Below, piece after piece: positions 1-10,624 of a DNA stretch of 39,724 nt (position 1 is its first letter; every line of letters starts with the position of its first letter). Source of the DNA: Magnaporthiopsis rhizophila (Eukaryota > Ascomycota > Sordariomycetes > Magnaporthales > Magnaporthaceae); contig PYSS01000201.1 in NCBI GenBank assembly GCA_003049465.1, positions 1 to 39,724 of the forward strand, read 5' to 3'. Under the pieces are notes generated by a model. It worked only from the letters and a program-made list of their open reading frames with translations. It searched no databases and was not told the DNA's origin. The position numbers were made by a program, and so were the translations under genes.

Positions 1-440
1 CCCAATTTGTTTATAATAATTGAGTATATAAAAATACAAAAATAATTCTTTTTTTTTGCAAATTATAGGTTTATATTTATAATATATAAAAAATTTAAAA
101 CAAAAAAAAGTGCTTCGATAACAAAAATATAAATTGCCAAAATAACCAAATTATATAAATATTTGTAAAAAAAGCTTAAAAAGGTTCGAAAATATATATT
201 TATTTAAATAAATAAAAAAGACTTAAAAACCCGATTTTTACAAAGGGGGATAACGTTTATCCTTTATATTGCAATATTAAAATAAAACAGCCAAATAATA
301 AGCTAAATTATAAAAAATTCGGATTATTTAAAATTAAAAAAGTTTTCGCCAGTTAATCACGAATTTTAATTATTGCTAATTATAAAAATTTATCCTATTT
401 TTCATATTTCCTTATTAAAATCGGTACTGTTTGGTTCGAA
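1..440 (+). pseudogene. pol: Gypsy integrase C-terminal part (element C)
   Basis: This is the tail of a decayed Ty3/gypsy polyprotein, covering the end of the integrase core and the DNA-binding region before the chromodomain. It aligns by eye with 21540-21940 of element D and 11270-11700 of element B: a near-terminal 'line' motif around 230-260 (aaaggggga-taacgttta, read as NNVYL-like) and a KLxYKK-F/GPFKI-like stretch near 300-335 are shared by all copies. In the family this part helps bind and position viral cDNA ends during insertion. Frequent TAA/TAG codons sit where siblings have Q or W codons. The catalytic core lies left of the window. No functional protein is possible. Confidence 0.7.
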
Positions 441-449
441 AAGTACAAA

Positions 450-650
450 ATTAATAAAAATCGATCCAAATTAAAAATAAAAAATCGAAAAAATCCTTAA
501 TAATAAAATATATTATCGCAATTAATAATATTTAATTAAATGGGCAGAATATGAATATAAATATAATATATAAAAAAAACGAACCTTATAAATTGCCAAA
601 AAAATTTATAAAAATATCGGCAAAAATAATTATAAAAAAAATAATAAAAA
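450..650 (+). pseudogene. Chromodomain of gypsy element C
   Basis: Decayed chromodomain fused to the end of the polyprotein. The order of features matches the D, A, B and G copies: an IDPxW-like entry near 452, an E/K-I-E-K-I-L core, a YYL-VKWAGY-like strand near 515-550, then an aromatic/acidic segment and a closing helix to about 645. In chromoviruses this domain reads methylated histone H3 tails and steers integration into heterochromatin. Several expected tryptophans are stops, as expected of RIP on TGG. Confidence 0.6.
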
Positions 651-829
651 TAAAAAATATACTAACCAAACTAAAAAATATAAACTTTTCTGCTTAATTA
701 ATAAGGTTATATTAAAAGTTAAACCCAGAATTTTTTAATAAAAATCGAAATATATTATTATTGTATTATGCAATTTGAAGAAATTATTAAAAACCTATTA
801 ATTTACCAGGTTACAAAAGGGCAAATAAG

Positions 830-1345
830 TTAAAGTTTGGATTAATCCCGAACTTGCCCCAATTAAAGAATAAAAAAGCGAAATCGGAAGCAAGCAAATC
901 AGGGGAAGCGGTCAGGGCTAACAAACCTACCCGCACCGTTTCTTCCTATTTAATATACTTTAATTTCTTTATATTATTAATATTATAAAATAAAATACGA
1001 AACCTTTTTTTTAACCAAAGGTTTTTTTATTTCCGCAAATGGTCGAAACAATTATTAAATGCCCGGCGCTTTTATTTTATTGCTCTAATCTCGTTTTTCA
1101 GCTTTTGGTATTAAAAATCAATAATACAAAACTATACAAAAAAAGAACCAAAAATGTTATATCCAAAACGGTTAATGCAAAGGTATTTTATATAACAAAA
1201 CAAATTTTAAAAGGTAGCAAAATATTCCTCCTGTTTAAAAACCTTATAATAATAAAACAGGAAAATATTGTAATACAAAATACAAAAACCAAAGCAAGCA
1301 AATCCTTGCATTAAAAGGTTTTTTTCGCAAAAGGGCATTTTTGTA
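830..1345 (-). pseudogene. Conserved antisense reading frame in the 3' region of element C
   Basis: Read on the minus strand, this stretch gives a broken protein that lines up with the antisense frames of D, A, B and G. In order: an INxFGYNIFG-type segment near 1165-1140, then a charged helical stretch (KLKNEIRAIK, then FDHLRK-stop-K) over 1100-1030, a NNIKKLK core near 990-965, and an LLASDF...NWGKFG tail near 900-850. Stops fall at positions where siblings show glutamine. I do not know the function; the helix pattern suggests a basic coiled coil. It could still be nucleotide conservation of a non-coding 3' region. Confidence 0.4.
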
Positions 1346-1351
1346 CCCGAC

Positions 1352-1801
1352 TGTTACGACCACACTACGATGTACGGGGGCAGGAGGGCTGGCACCAAAC
1401 CCCAGCGCAACACCTCAACCCCACGATCGGAAATAAGGGGTCAGAATCACGTAACTAGGTTATGTAAAAACAAAAGCAATATATCGGGCACTGAACGTAT
1501 CAAAAATATCGTCAAAAATACCTTCGATACTTAAAAAAACCAACGTATCACCCGTATTTTTAATCGCCAAATAGAAAATAACACGGGTATATAAAACAAA
1601 AAATTCCCACTATATTAAATAATTCTTAACTAAAGCTTCGGTATCAATTAACCTAAATTAGCTCCAAAGCATTCCCTTAGGCAAATAATCGAAACCTTTG
1701 TTATTACCCCAATTCCCAGCATAAGCAACCTTATAAAAACCTTACTGCTTAGCACCTTTCTTAGCATACCCTACCCTAAAAGCAAAAAACCATTTGTAAC
1801 A
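1352..1801 (+). repeat. 5' LTR of gypsy element A (LTR1)
   Basis: 450 bp, starting TGTTACGACC and ending TTTGTAACA, with 5-bp TSD CCGAC on the left. It aligns end to end with 5990-6439, 12671-13120, 15170-15619 and 16149-16598. A TATA-like run (gggtatata) lies near 1585-1592. Confidence 0.95.
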
Positions 1802-1861
1802 TTTTGATTGATCCTGTTTAATATTTACCAAAGGTAATAAACAATAGCAATTATATTAATT
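1802..1861 (+). promoter_or_regulatory. Leader/putative primer-binding region of element A
   Basis: The first ~20 bases after the LTR (ttttgattgatcctgttta) recur after the 5' LTRs of B (6440), E (reverse, 34870) and F (36406), although E and F have different LTRs. The position fits a primer-binding site, but I cannot match it to a tRNA 3' end. Confidence 0.5.
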
Positions 1862-2790
1862 GCAGGCAAAAAACCCAAAAATATTACCATTATTAGCAAA
1901 ATATATAATAATTTTTCGGCAGCCATACAAATATTTATTACAAAAATCGAAAAATTTAAAAAAGCTTAAACCGAGCCCTATATTACTGTTAAATTTTACA
2001 AATTCCCTTTACCCGATAAATATAATAAAAAAAAAAGCAAAATTAAAATATTCCTAACCAAATGCAAAAAATATTTCCTATTTTATCGAAATTATTTTCA
2101 GCGGGAAAAATAAAAAATTATTTACACAGCCATATACCTGAATAGCAAGGTTAAAGATTAATTCAAACTTATTTGGTTTAATTACCTAAAAGGGCATAAC
2201 AAATCCAAAAAAAAAATTAAGCTAATATTTGCTAATTTCGAAAAGTTTGGTAAAAAAATTGCCAAAATTTTCGGACAAATCGATAAAAAACGGGTGGTTA
2301 AAAGGGAATTATTTTAGTTTCGGCAAAAAGGCCCCATATTAACCTATATTTCCAAATTCCAACAATTAATTAACAAATTTAATTGAATAAAGGATATTAA
2401 AATAACCCAATTTTATCAGGGGCTAAAAAATAATGTGAAAAATAAATTATCCAAATAAAAATAATCTGAAAATTTTATCGATTATATTATTATAACTATT
2501 TGTATTAATAATAAGTTATATAAATATTATTTTAAAAAAAAAGCTTAGCAAACCAAACCAATAGCGCAAAATAATAAAACCAACCAAAAAAAAACAAAAT
2601 AATAATAATTTATAATTTACGGTACATATTTTGGATTTATAAATTTTAGTACAAAAATTATACACCAGTATAAAAAATAAAAATATATCAGGTTTAAAGA
2701 TTTAAAAAACGGGAAATATTTCAAATATAAAAAAAAAGAATATATTAAAAAGAATTATTTGCAAAAAAATCGATAAGCAGCTGTCCTTTG
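1862..2790 (+). pseudogene. gag: Gag of gypsy element A
   Basis: Structural capsid polyprotein of a Ty3/gypsy element. It parallels gag of B codon for codon: an ITxIEKFKK-like start region, a KYDKKK..K segment, a helical middle, a GKKIAKIFGQI-like segment near 2250-2280, and a C-terminal CCHC knuckle at 2711-2760. In the knuckle the cysteine positions read as tyrosine or phenylalanine (KYFKY...), consistent with G-to-A RIP change of TGT/TGC. Gag normally forms the cytoplasmic virus-like particle and packages the RNA. The start codon cannot be fixed because the upstream ATG is lost. Many stops; not functional. Confidence 0.8.
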
Positions 2791-3959
2791 CCAAAAAAGC
2801 GCATTAAAAGGCTATTAGCCTATAACCCTAAACTTTTCCAAAACGACCAAACAAACAGCAAAAAAAAGCCTATGCTCCAAAATATTATTCAATTGAACCT
2901 ATTATTTTAACAAAAACTGTATAACCCATTGTTCCGATAAAAATGCCACAAAATATTACCCTAAATAACAGTTTGTTATATTATAATAAATTGGCCAATT
3001 CCGGAATAATAGCAAAAAATTTAAAAAATTAGCCCGGTACAAAAATGTATTAAATATTTCGGTTAATAAATTCGAAAAAAACTTAAATATAAATATAAAA
3101 ATAAAACCATTTTTGGGCCAAATATATTGGTTATAAGCCCAGAAAAAAAAACTGGGCTTAATAAAATACTGAAAAATTACAAAAATAAACCCCAATAATA
3201 AAAAACCCAGCAAGGAACAATATATGGTTAATTTTAAAAAATTTCAATAAAAATTTAATTAATAAATAATTAATATAAAAAAATAATCCCTTATAATTAA
3301 AAAAAAAATACGGAAAGCATATACCTTACTTAGGTTCCTGGAAATAAATCGATAATTTTGGGACCAGCCCAAACCTATTAGTAGTTTGATATATAAAAAA
3401 CCGGTGCAAAATAATAAAAAAAAGCCCCTGAATTAGTTAAAAAATAATTAATCGGTTATTTATTACAGGGCACCATTCGAAAGTATTCCGAACCTGGACC
3501 AATAATTAGCGCGGCCATATGCGCTAAACCACAAAAATATAAACCCCGATATAAGCTATTATAACAAGCTTTTTTAGGCCAAATGTTTATATAATAATTA
3601 CAAATAACATATAACCAAAAAGCTAAAGCACAATTTTTTTTTACGGAAAAAAAAAAGAAAAACCAGTGCGGCATTTATAATAAAAATACCAGTTTCCGAA
3701 ATAGTAAATAATAAAAATGGGTTATAAAAGTTTAACAGTAATTTTTATACTATTATTAGTTTATTTTATAATATATTTAACAGGAATTTTTATATATCAA
3801 ATATATAAAAAACCGGAATGCAAGGTATATATAGAAAAAAAAGCAAAAACCTGAACAAACAGGTTTGCCCGATCGATAAAAATAATCGGATCCTAATAAT
3901 AAGCACTTTAAACAAAAAATTAAAAAATTTATCCGAAAATAGGGCACGAATAGGGCAAT
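2791..3959 (+). pseudogene. Gag-protease linker region of element A
   Basis: About 1.2 kb between the gag knuckle and the protease active site. It is collinear with 7430-8590 of element B, so it belongs to the element rather than being a separate insertion. The forward frame is readable in patches (for example around 3480-3530 and 3690-3760) with many RIP stops. I recognise no domain here. The same segment in B keeps a 62-codon open stretch at 8338-8526. Possibly a long spacer of the gag-pol polyprotein. Confidence 0.5.
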
Positions 3960-4420
3960 AATTAGCAAAATTTTTAACAATAATAATTACCGACCAGTAT
4001 AAACATATTAGAATAATAATATACTGGAAAAGGCAAAAAATAAAAATTATAATCGATTATAAAACCCAAAAAAATTATTTTTTACCAAAAGTAATAAAAA
4101 AGTACAGCATTCCGATATATCAAAAAAAAAAACCATACAATTTTATAATAATAAAATAAAAGCCAATTATATTTAATAAAGGAAAAATTAATATTAAAAC
4201 TGATTATTTTAAATTTCGATTTTTAAAAAAAACCTGCAAAATAATCCTGAATATTATAAATACAAAAAAAAAAAACCTAATTTTAGGTATTCCATAATTT
4301 AAAAAGTATAATTTTTTAATAAATTGGGTTATTAAATAAATTTAATAAAAAAAATTATTATTAACCAGCAGGAAAACCTAATAATTACAGGCCCCGGATA
4401 ATAAAAATCGGATGCCAGAA
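3960..4420 (+). pseudogene. pol: Aspartic protease of element A
   Basis: Retropepsin-like protease that in the family cleaves the gag-pol polyprotein. The active-site strand is visible at about 4046-4075, read as IIIDYKT: the aspartate survives (codon 4055-4057) but the DSG/DTG triad is altered to D-Y-K, consistent with RIP. It is followed by the NYFLPK...YSIPIY-type stretch that B (about 8680-8760) and D (about 18480-18520) share. Many internal stops. Confidence 0.65.
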
Positions 4421-4559
4421 AGGATAACCGCAATAATAACAGGATATAATAATTAATTTTAGCAAACCGCACTAACCAAAATACCAATAAATACGGATAT
4501 AAATAAATCCAATAAGCAGAAAATTATTAAAAATAAATTTAAAAATGTTTCTAAAAAAT

Positions 4560-5330
4560 ATTATAAATACTGAAAATTGTTCCAGAAAAATTTGGAAATG
4601 GTATTATCGGAATACGGACCGTTTGATTACAAAATTAAACTTAAACCGGAAATATAACTTAAATACCAAAAATTATATTAATTAAACCTTTGGCAAAAAA
4701 AGCTGTTACAAAAATAATTAAAGGAAAAAATTAGGAAGGGATTTACCAAATTTTTCGATTTTTTTATGGGATATAAAATTTTATTTATTCCCAAAAAAAA
4801 TAGGGAGGAACGGATATATATTAATTACTGTCCGTTAAATCAAAAAATAATAAAAGATCGGTATTTTTTATTTTTAATCGATAAATTTAAAAATAGGCTC
4901 GGGAAAAATTGGTAATTTATAATCCTAAATTTATACAAAGCTTATAATTTGCTAAAAATTAAGGAAAGGGATAAATAAAAAACCGCTTTTCGGACCAAAT
5001 TTGGAGTTTTCGAATTATTAATAATAATTTTTGGGTTTATTAATATACCAGCCACGTTCCAGCGAATAATTAACCATGTACTGCAAAAATATTTTAATAT
5101 TTTCGCCTTTATATACCTGGATAATATCCTAATTTTTTCAAATATGTTGGAAAAATATAAACAATATATATATAAAGTGCTATAAAAATTGCAAAATGCA
5201 AAACTTTTGGTTAACCCGGATAAATGTACATAATATTTCCTAAAAGTAATTTTTTTCGGATTTGTTATTAAACAAGGGGAAATTTGGATAAAACCCAAAA
5301 AAGTACAGGCGGTAAAAAATTAGCCTGTAC
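4560..5330 (+). pseudogene. pol: Reverse transcriptase of element A
   Basis: RNA-dependent DNA polymerase domain of Ty3/gypsy type. Visible landmarks in order: the fingers motif FIPKKN..RIYINYCPLN near 4785-4840, a LIDKFKNR stretch near 4878, the FG..NIPATFQ motif near 5030-5060, the catalytic box read as YLDN at 5114-5125 (family YLDD, last D changed to N by G-to-A), and LLVNPDKCT near 5205-5230. The order and spacing match a normal gypsy RT, but several TAA/TAG codons interrupt the frame. It makes cDNA in the cytoplasmic particle in active relatives. Confidence 0.9.
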
Positions 5331-5339
5331 CTATCACAG

Positions 5340-5984
5340 TTAAAAAAATACAAGGTTTTTTGGGGTTTTTGAATTTTTACCGAAAATTTATCCAAAATTT
5401 TAACAAAAAAGTTATATTATTTACGAATTTTACCAAAAATAACACCCAGTTCCATTAGGGGATATAAAAATAAATAGTTTTCAATTTGCTAAAAAAAGCT
5501 ATTATTCAAATACCGATACTGGCAATACCAAACCCAAAAAAATTTTTCGAGGTTAAAATTAATATATTAAATTTTGCCATCGGAAAATAGTTAAAATAAT
5601 AAAATAATCAAAAAAAATTGCACCTTTATGCATTTTTTTTGCAAAAATTAAACAAACCTAAGCTAAATTATCAAATTTACGATAAAAAGCTCCTTATTAT
5701 TATTAAAGCTTTGGAGAAATAAAAGGTATATTTGTGCAAAACTAACCACCAAATTATGGTATATATCAATCATAAAAATCTATTACAGTTTACCATTAGC
5801 CAAGCACTAAATAAAAGATAAATTTAATAAAGCCAGTTTTTTTAAAATTATAATTTCCGAATTAAGGTTAGGAAAGGATCAAAAAACGGCCAAACGGATG
5901 CCTTAAGCCGGCAACCAGACCATTAAGTGGATATATTACCAAAAATACGCGCAGTTTTGGCCAAAGAACCAAACGGATCCCTGA
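5340..5984 (+). pseudogene. pol: RNase H and connection of element A, cut by element B
   Basis: RT connection plus RNase H domain, which degrades the RNA strand of the hybrid in active relatives. Landmarks: a KIQGFLGFLNFYRKFIQ motif near 5345-5395, a PNPKKFFEVKIN stretch near 5525-5565 (family D often read as N here), FFAKIKQT-like and IYDKKLLIIIKALEK near 5680-5720, and LYLCKTNHQ near 5735. The frame is then broken at 5985-5989 by the target site of element B. The integrase part of the same polyprotein resumes at 13121. Confidence 0.85.
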
Positions 5985-5989
5985 TCCTG

Positions 5990-6439
5990 TATTACGATCA
6001 CATTACAATATATAGGGGCAGAAGGGCTGGCACCAAACCCCAGCGCAATGCTTTAACCCCATGATCGGAAATAAGGGGTTAAAATCACGTAATTAGGTTA
6101 CGTAAAAATAAAAGCAATATATCGGGCACTAAACGTATCAAAAATATTGTTAAGGATATTTTTGATATTTAAAAAAACCAATATATCACCTATATTTTTA
6201 ATCGCTAAATAAAAAATAATATAGGTATATAAAATAAAAGATTTCCACTGTATTAAATAGTTTTTAACTAAGGTTTTGGCATTAATTAACCTAAATTAGT
6301 TCCAAAATATCCCTTTAAATAAATAATCGAAACCTTTATTATTACCCCAGTTTTTAGCATAAGCAATTTTATGGAAACCTTATTATTTAGCGCCTTTTTT
6401 AATATACCCTACCCTAAAAGCAAAAAACCGTTTGTAACA
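5990..6439 (+). repeat. 5' LTR of gypsy element B (LTR1)
   Basis: 450 bp aligning with the other LTR1 copies. The starting TG has become TA (tattacg), the RIP product of CpA on the other strand; the end is TTTGTAACA. Confidence 0.95.
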
Positions 6440-6499
6440 TTTTGATTAATCCTGTTCAGTATTTACCAAAAATAACAAACAATAATAATTATATTAATT
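6440..6499 (+). promoter_or_regulatory. Leader/putative primer-binding region of element B
   Basis: Begins ttttgattaatcctgttcag directly after the LTR, the same motif as in A, E and F. No tRNA match is recognised. Confidence 0.5.
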
Positions 6500-7430
6500 A
6501 TAGGCAAGAAATCCGAAAATATTATTATTGCTAGCAAAATATATAATAATTTTTCGGCGGTTATGCAAATATTTATTACGGAAATCGAAAAATTTAAAAA
6601 AGCTCAGGCCAAATCTTATATTGCTGTTAAATTTTACAAATTTTTTTTACCCGATAAATATGATAAAAAAAAAAGCAAAATTAAAATGTTCCTAACCAAA
6701 TGCAAAGGATATTTTTTGTTTTATCAAAACCATTTCCAACGGAAAAAACAAAAAATTGCTTATGCGGCCACACATTTAAATAGCAAAATTAAGGATTGGT
6801 TCGAACCTATTTGGTCCGATTATTTAAAAAGGCACAATAAATTTAAGGAAAAAACTAAGCTAATATTTGCTAATTTCGAAAAATTTGGTAAAAAAATTGC
6901 CAAAATTTTCGGGCAAATTAACAAAAAATGGGTAACCGAAAAAAAATTATTTTAGCTTCGGCAAAAAAGCCCCATATTAATTTATATTTCCAAATTTTAG
7001 TAACTAATTAATAAATTTAACTGGATAAAGGATATTAAAATAATTCAGCTTTATCAAAAGCTAAAAAATAATATAAAAAATAAATTATTCAAACAAGAAT
7101 AACCTGAAAATTTTATCGATTATATTATTATAATTATTTATATTAATAATAGGTTATACAAATATTATTTTGAAAAAAAAATTTAGCAAACCAAACCAAT
7201 AATGCAAAATAATAAAATTAACCAGAAAAAGGCGAAATAATAATAATTTACGGCTTATAATATACATTTTGGACCCATAGATTTTAGTACAGAAATTATA
7301 TACCAATATAAAAAATAAAAATATATTAGGTTTAAGGATCCAAAGGATGGGAAATATTTTAAGTATAAAAAAAAAGAATATATTAAAAAGGATTATTTGC
7401 AGAAAAATTGATAAACGGCTATTTTTTGCC
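6500..7430 (+). pseudogene. gag: Gag of gypsy element B (partly open)
   Basis: Best preserved gag of the window. From 6563 to 6955 it is open for 130 codons: an EIEKFKKAQ start region, a KYDKKKSKIK...CKGYFLFYQ segment, an AATHLNSKIKDWFEPIW segment typical of retrotransposon gag capsid, and a FGKKIAKIFGQINKKWV segment. It then runs through stops to a CCHC knuckle at about 7350-7400 whose cysteines read as tyrosine (KYFKY..). The true start is probably upstream of the ATG at 6563, since the same frame is readable from about 6500. Gag forms the particle shell and binds the element RNA. Capsid similarity is clear; product identity as gag is secure, function is lost. Confidence 0.88.
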
Positions 7431-8595
7431 AAAAAAGTGCGCCAAAAGGCTATTAGCCCATAACCCCAAACTTTTCCAAAATAACCAAATAAATAGTAAA
7501 AAAAAGCTTATGCCCCGGAGTATTGTTTAATTGGATTTATTATTTTGATAAAAATTATATAACCCATTATTTCGATAAAAATGTTACAGGGTATTATTTT
7601 AAATAATGGTTTGCTATATTATAATAAATTGGCTAATCCCGGGATAATGGCAAAAAATTCGAAAAATTAGCCCGGTGCAAAGGCGTATTAAACACCTCGG
7701 TTAATAAATTCGAAAAAAGCTTAAATATAAATATAAAGGTGGAATTATTTTTGGGCCAAACGTATTAATTATAAGCTTAGGAAAAAAAACTGGGCCTAAT
7801 AAAGTACTGGAAAACCACAAAAATGGGCCTTAATAACGAAAAACCCAGCAAGGAATAATATATGGTTAATTTTAAAAAATTTCAGCAAAAATTCGATTAG
7901 CAAATAATTAATATGGGAAAATAATCCTTTATAACCAAAAAGGAAATATAAAAGGCGTATATTTTATTTAGGTTTTTGAAAATAAACCGATGGTTTTGGG
8001 ACCAGCCCAAATTTATTAGCGGTTTAATATGCAAAAAATTGGCGCAAAATAACGAAAAAAAACTTTTGGATTGGTTAAAAAATAATCAATCGGTTATTTA
8101 TTACGGGGCACTATTCGAAAATATTCCGAACCTGGATTAATAATTAGCATGGCCATATGCATTAAACCACAAAAATATGGACCCCGATATAGGCTATTAT
8201 AATAAGCTTTTTTAGGCTAAATATTTATATAACAATTATAGGTAATATATAGCCAAAAAGCTAAAGCATAATTTTTTTCCACAAAAAAAAGGAGAAAAAT
8301 TAATGCAGTATTTATAATAAAAATACCAGTTTCCGAAATGGTGGATAGCAAAAATGGGTTACAAAAATTTAGCAGCGATTTTTATGCTATTATTAGTTTA
8401 TTTTATAATATGCTTAACAAAAATCCTTATATATCAAATGTGCGGGAAACCGGAGTGCAAAATATATATAGAAAAAAAAGCAAGGGTTTAAATGAACGGG
8501 TTTGCCCGATTAATAGGAATAGTTAGGTTCCGGCAGTAAATGCCCTAAGCAAAAAATTAAAAAGCTTATCCAAAAATAGGGCACGGATAAGGCAA
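7431..8595 (+). pseudogene. Gag-protease linker region of element B
   Basis: Collinear with 2791-3959 of A. It contains a 62-codon open stretch at 8338-8526 in the polyprotein sense orientation (SSDFYAIISLFYNMLN near its middle) that also appears, with stops, in A near 3715-3905. No domain recognised. Its conservation between A and B says it is part of the element. Confidence 0.5.
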
Positions 8596-9060
8596 TAATT
8601 AGCAAAATCCCTAATAATAATAATTATTGATTAGTATAAATATATCAGAATAATAATATATTGAAAAAAATAAAAAATAAAAATTATGATCGATTGCAAA
8701 GCTTAAAAAAATTATTTTTTACCAAAAGCAATAAAAAAGTACAGTATTCCGATATATTAGAAAAAAAAACCATATAATTTTATAATGATAAAATAGGAGC
8801 CAGTTACGTTTAATAAAGGAAGGATCGATATTAAAACTGATTATTTCAAATTTTAATTTTTAGGAAAAATTTGTAAAATAACCCTAAATATTATAAATAT
8901 AAAAGGGAAAAACCTGATTTTAAATATTTTATAGTTTAAAAAATATAATCCTTTAATAAATTGGATTACCGAATAAATCCAATAAAAAAAATTATTATTA
9001 ATTAGCAGGAAAGTTTAATAGCTATAAATCCCGGATAATAAAGATTGAACGCCAAAAAGA
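8596..9060 (+). pseudogene. pol: Aspartic protease of element B
   Basis: Retropepsin-type protease. The active-site strand reads KIMIDCK near 8681-8700, so the catalytic aspartate is kept and the following SG has become CK. The LPKAIKKYSIPIY stretch follows, as in A and, more diverged, D. In active relatives it processes gag-pol. Interrupted by TAA/TAG codons. Confidence 0.65.
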
Positions 9061-9189
9061 ATAGCCGTAATAGCAGCAGAACATAATAATTAGCCCCGAT
9101 AAACCGTATTAACCGAAATGCTAATAAATACGGATGCAAATAAATCTAATAAGCAAAAAATTATTAAGGATGGATTTAAAAATATCCCT

Positions 9190-9960
9190 AAAAAATATCA
9201 CAAATATTAAAGGTTATTTTAAAAAAATTTGGAAATGGTATTACCGAAATACGGACCATTTGATTATAAGATCAAATTTAAACCGGAAATATAATTTAAG
9301 TACCAAAAATTATATCGATTAAACCTTTAACAAAAAAAGCTATTACAAAAATAGTTAAAGGAAAAAGTTAAAAAAGGATTTACCAGATTTTTCAATTTTT
9401 TTATAAAATATAAAATTTTATTTGTTCCCAAAAAAAACGGGAAGGAACGGATATATATCGATTACTGTCCATTAAATTAAAAAATAATAAAGGATTGGTA
9501 TTTTTTACCTTTAATTGATAAATTTAAAAATAGGCTTGGGAAAAATCGGTGGTTTATAACCTTAAATTTATGCAAAACTTATAACTTGTTAAAAATTAAA
9601 AAAAGGGATAAATAAAAAACCGCTTTTTGGACCAAGCTTAAAATTTTCGAATTATTGGTAATAATTTTCGGGTTTACCAATATACCAGCCATATTCCAGT
9701 GAATAATTAACCATATATTGCAAAAATACTTTAATATTTTCGCCTTTGCATACCTGAATAATATTTTGATCTTTTTAAATATATTGGAAAAATATAAATA
9801 ATATGTATATAAAATGTTACAAAAATTGCAGGATACAAAATTTTTGGTTAACCCGGACAAATGTATATAGCATTTTTTAAAAATAATTTTTTTCGGGTTT
9901 ATTATTAAATAAGGGAAAATTCGGATAAAACCCAAAAAGGTACAGGCGGTAAAAAATTAG
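9190..9960 (+). pseudogene. pol: Reverse transcriptase of element B
   Basis: Ty3/gypsy RT. Landmarks: LFVPKKNGKERIYIDYCPLN near 9418-9475, LPLIDKFKNRLG near 9508-9540, FGFTNIPAIFQ near 9668-9700, the catalytic box at 9751-9762 read as YLNN (family YLDD; both aspartates changed to asparagine by G-to-A), then LVNPDKCI near 9845-9870. The loss of both metal-binding aspartates alone would kill polymerase activity, besides the stops. Confidence 0.92.
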
Positions 9961-9969
9961 CTTATACCC

Positions 9970-10618
9970 ACCATAATTAAAAAAATACAAAACTTTTTAA
10001 GATTTTTGAACTTTTACCGAAAATTTATCCAAAATTTTAGCAAAAAGGCCATATTATTTACGAATTTTACCAAAAATAACACCCAGTTTTATTAAAGGAT
10101 ACAAAAACAAATAACTTTCGATTTGCTGAAAAAAGTTATTATTCAAGCACCGGTATTAGCAATGCTAAACCCAAAAAAACCTTTCGAAATCGAAATTAAT
10201 GCGTTAAATTTTGCTATCGGAAAACAGCTAAAACAACAAAACGATCAAAAAAGGTTGCACCCTTGCGCATTTTTTTCGCAAAAACTGAACGAACCTAAAC
10301 TAAATTATTAAATTTACGATAAAAAGCTTCTTGCTATTATCAAAACTTTGGAAAAATAAAGGGTATATTTGTGCAAAACCAACCACCAAATTATAATATA
10401 TACCGATTACAAAAACCTGTTACAATTTATTATTAGCCAGGCACTGAATAAAAAATAAATCCGATAAAGCCAGTTTTTTCAAAATTATAACCTCCGAATC
10501 GAGGTTAGAAAAGGGTCAAAAAATAGCCGAGCGGATATTTTGAGCCGGCAATCAAACTATCAGATGGATACACCACCAAAAACATGCGCAATTTTGGCCA
10601 AAGGACCAAACGGATCCC
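9970..10618 (+). pseudogene. pol: Connection and RNase H of element B
   Basis: The RNYRKF-type connection motif (LNFYRKFIQNF) lies near 10005-10040. RNase H follows, with a 62-codon open stretch at 10123-10311 (VLAMLNPKKPFEIEINALNF; the first catalytic D reads N), the HPCAFFSQKLNEPKLNY motif near 10258-10310, the IYDKKLLAIIKTLEK motif, YTDYKNLLQF near 10400-10425, and a RADILSR-like end near 10528-10548. Degrades RNA in hybrids in active relatives. Broken by several stops. Confidence 0.92.
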
Positions 10619-10624
10619 TAATCC

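Noticed and set aside
4942..5298. 118-codon minus-strand ORF, repeated at 9579-9935
   Set aside because: Mirror frame of the RT domain in A and B; conservation is explained by the sense coding sequence.
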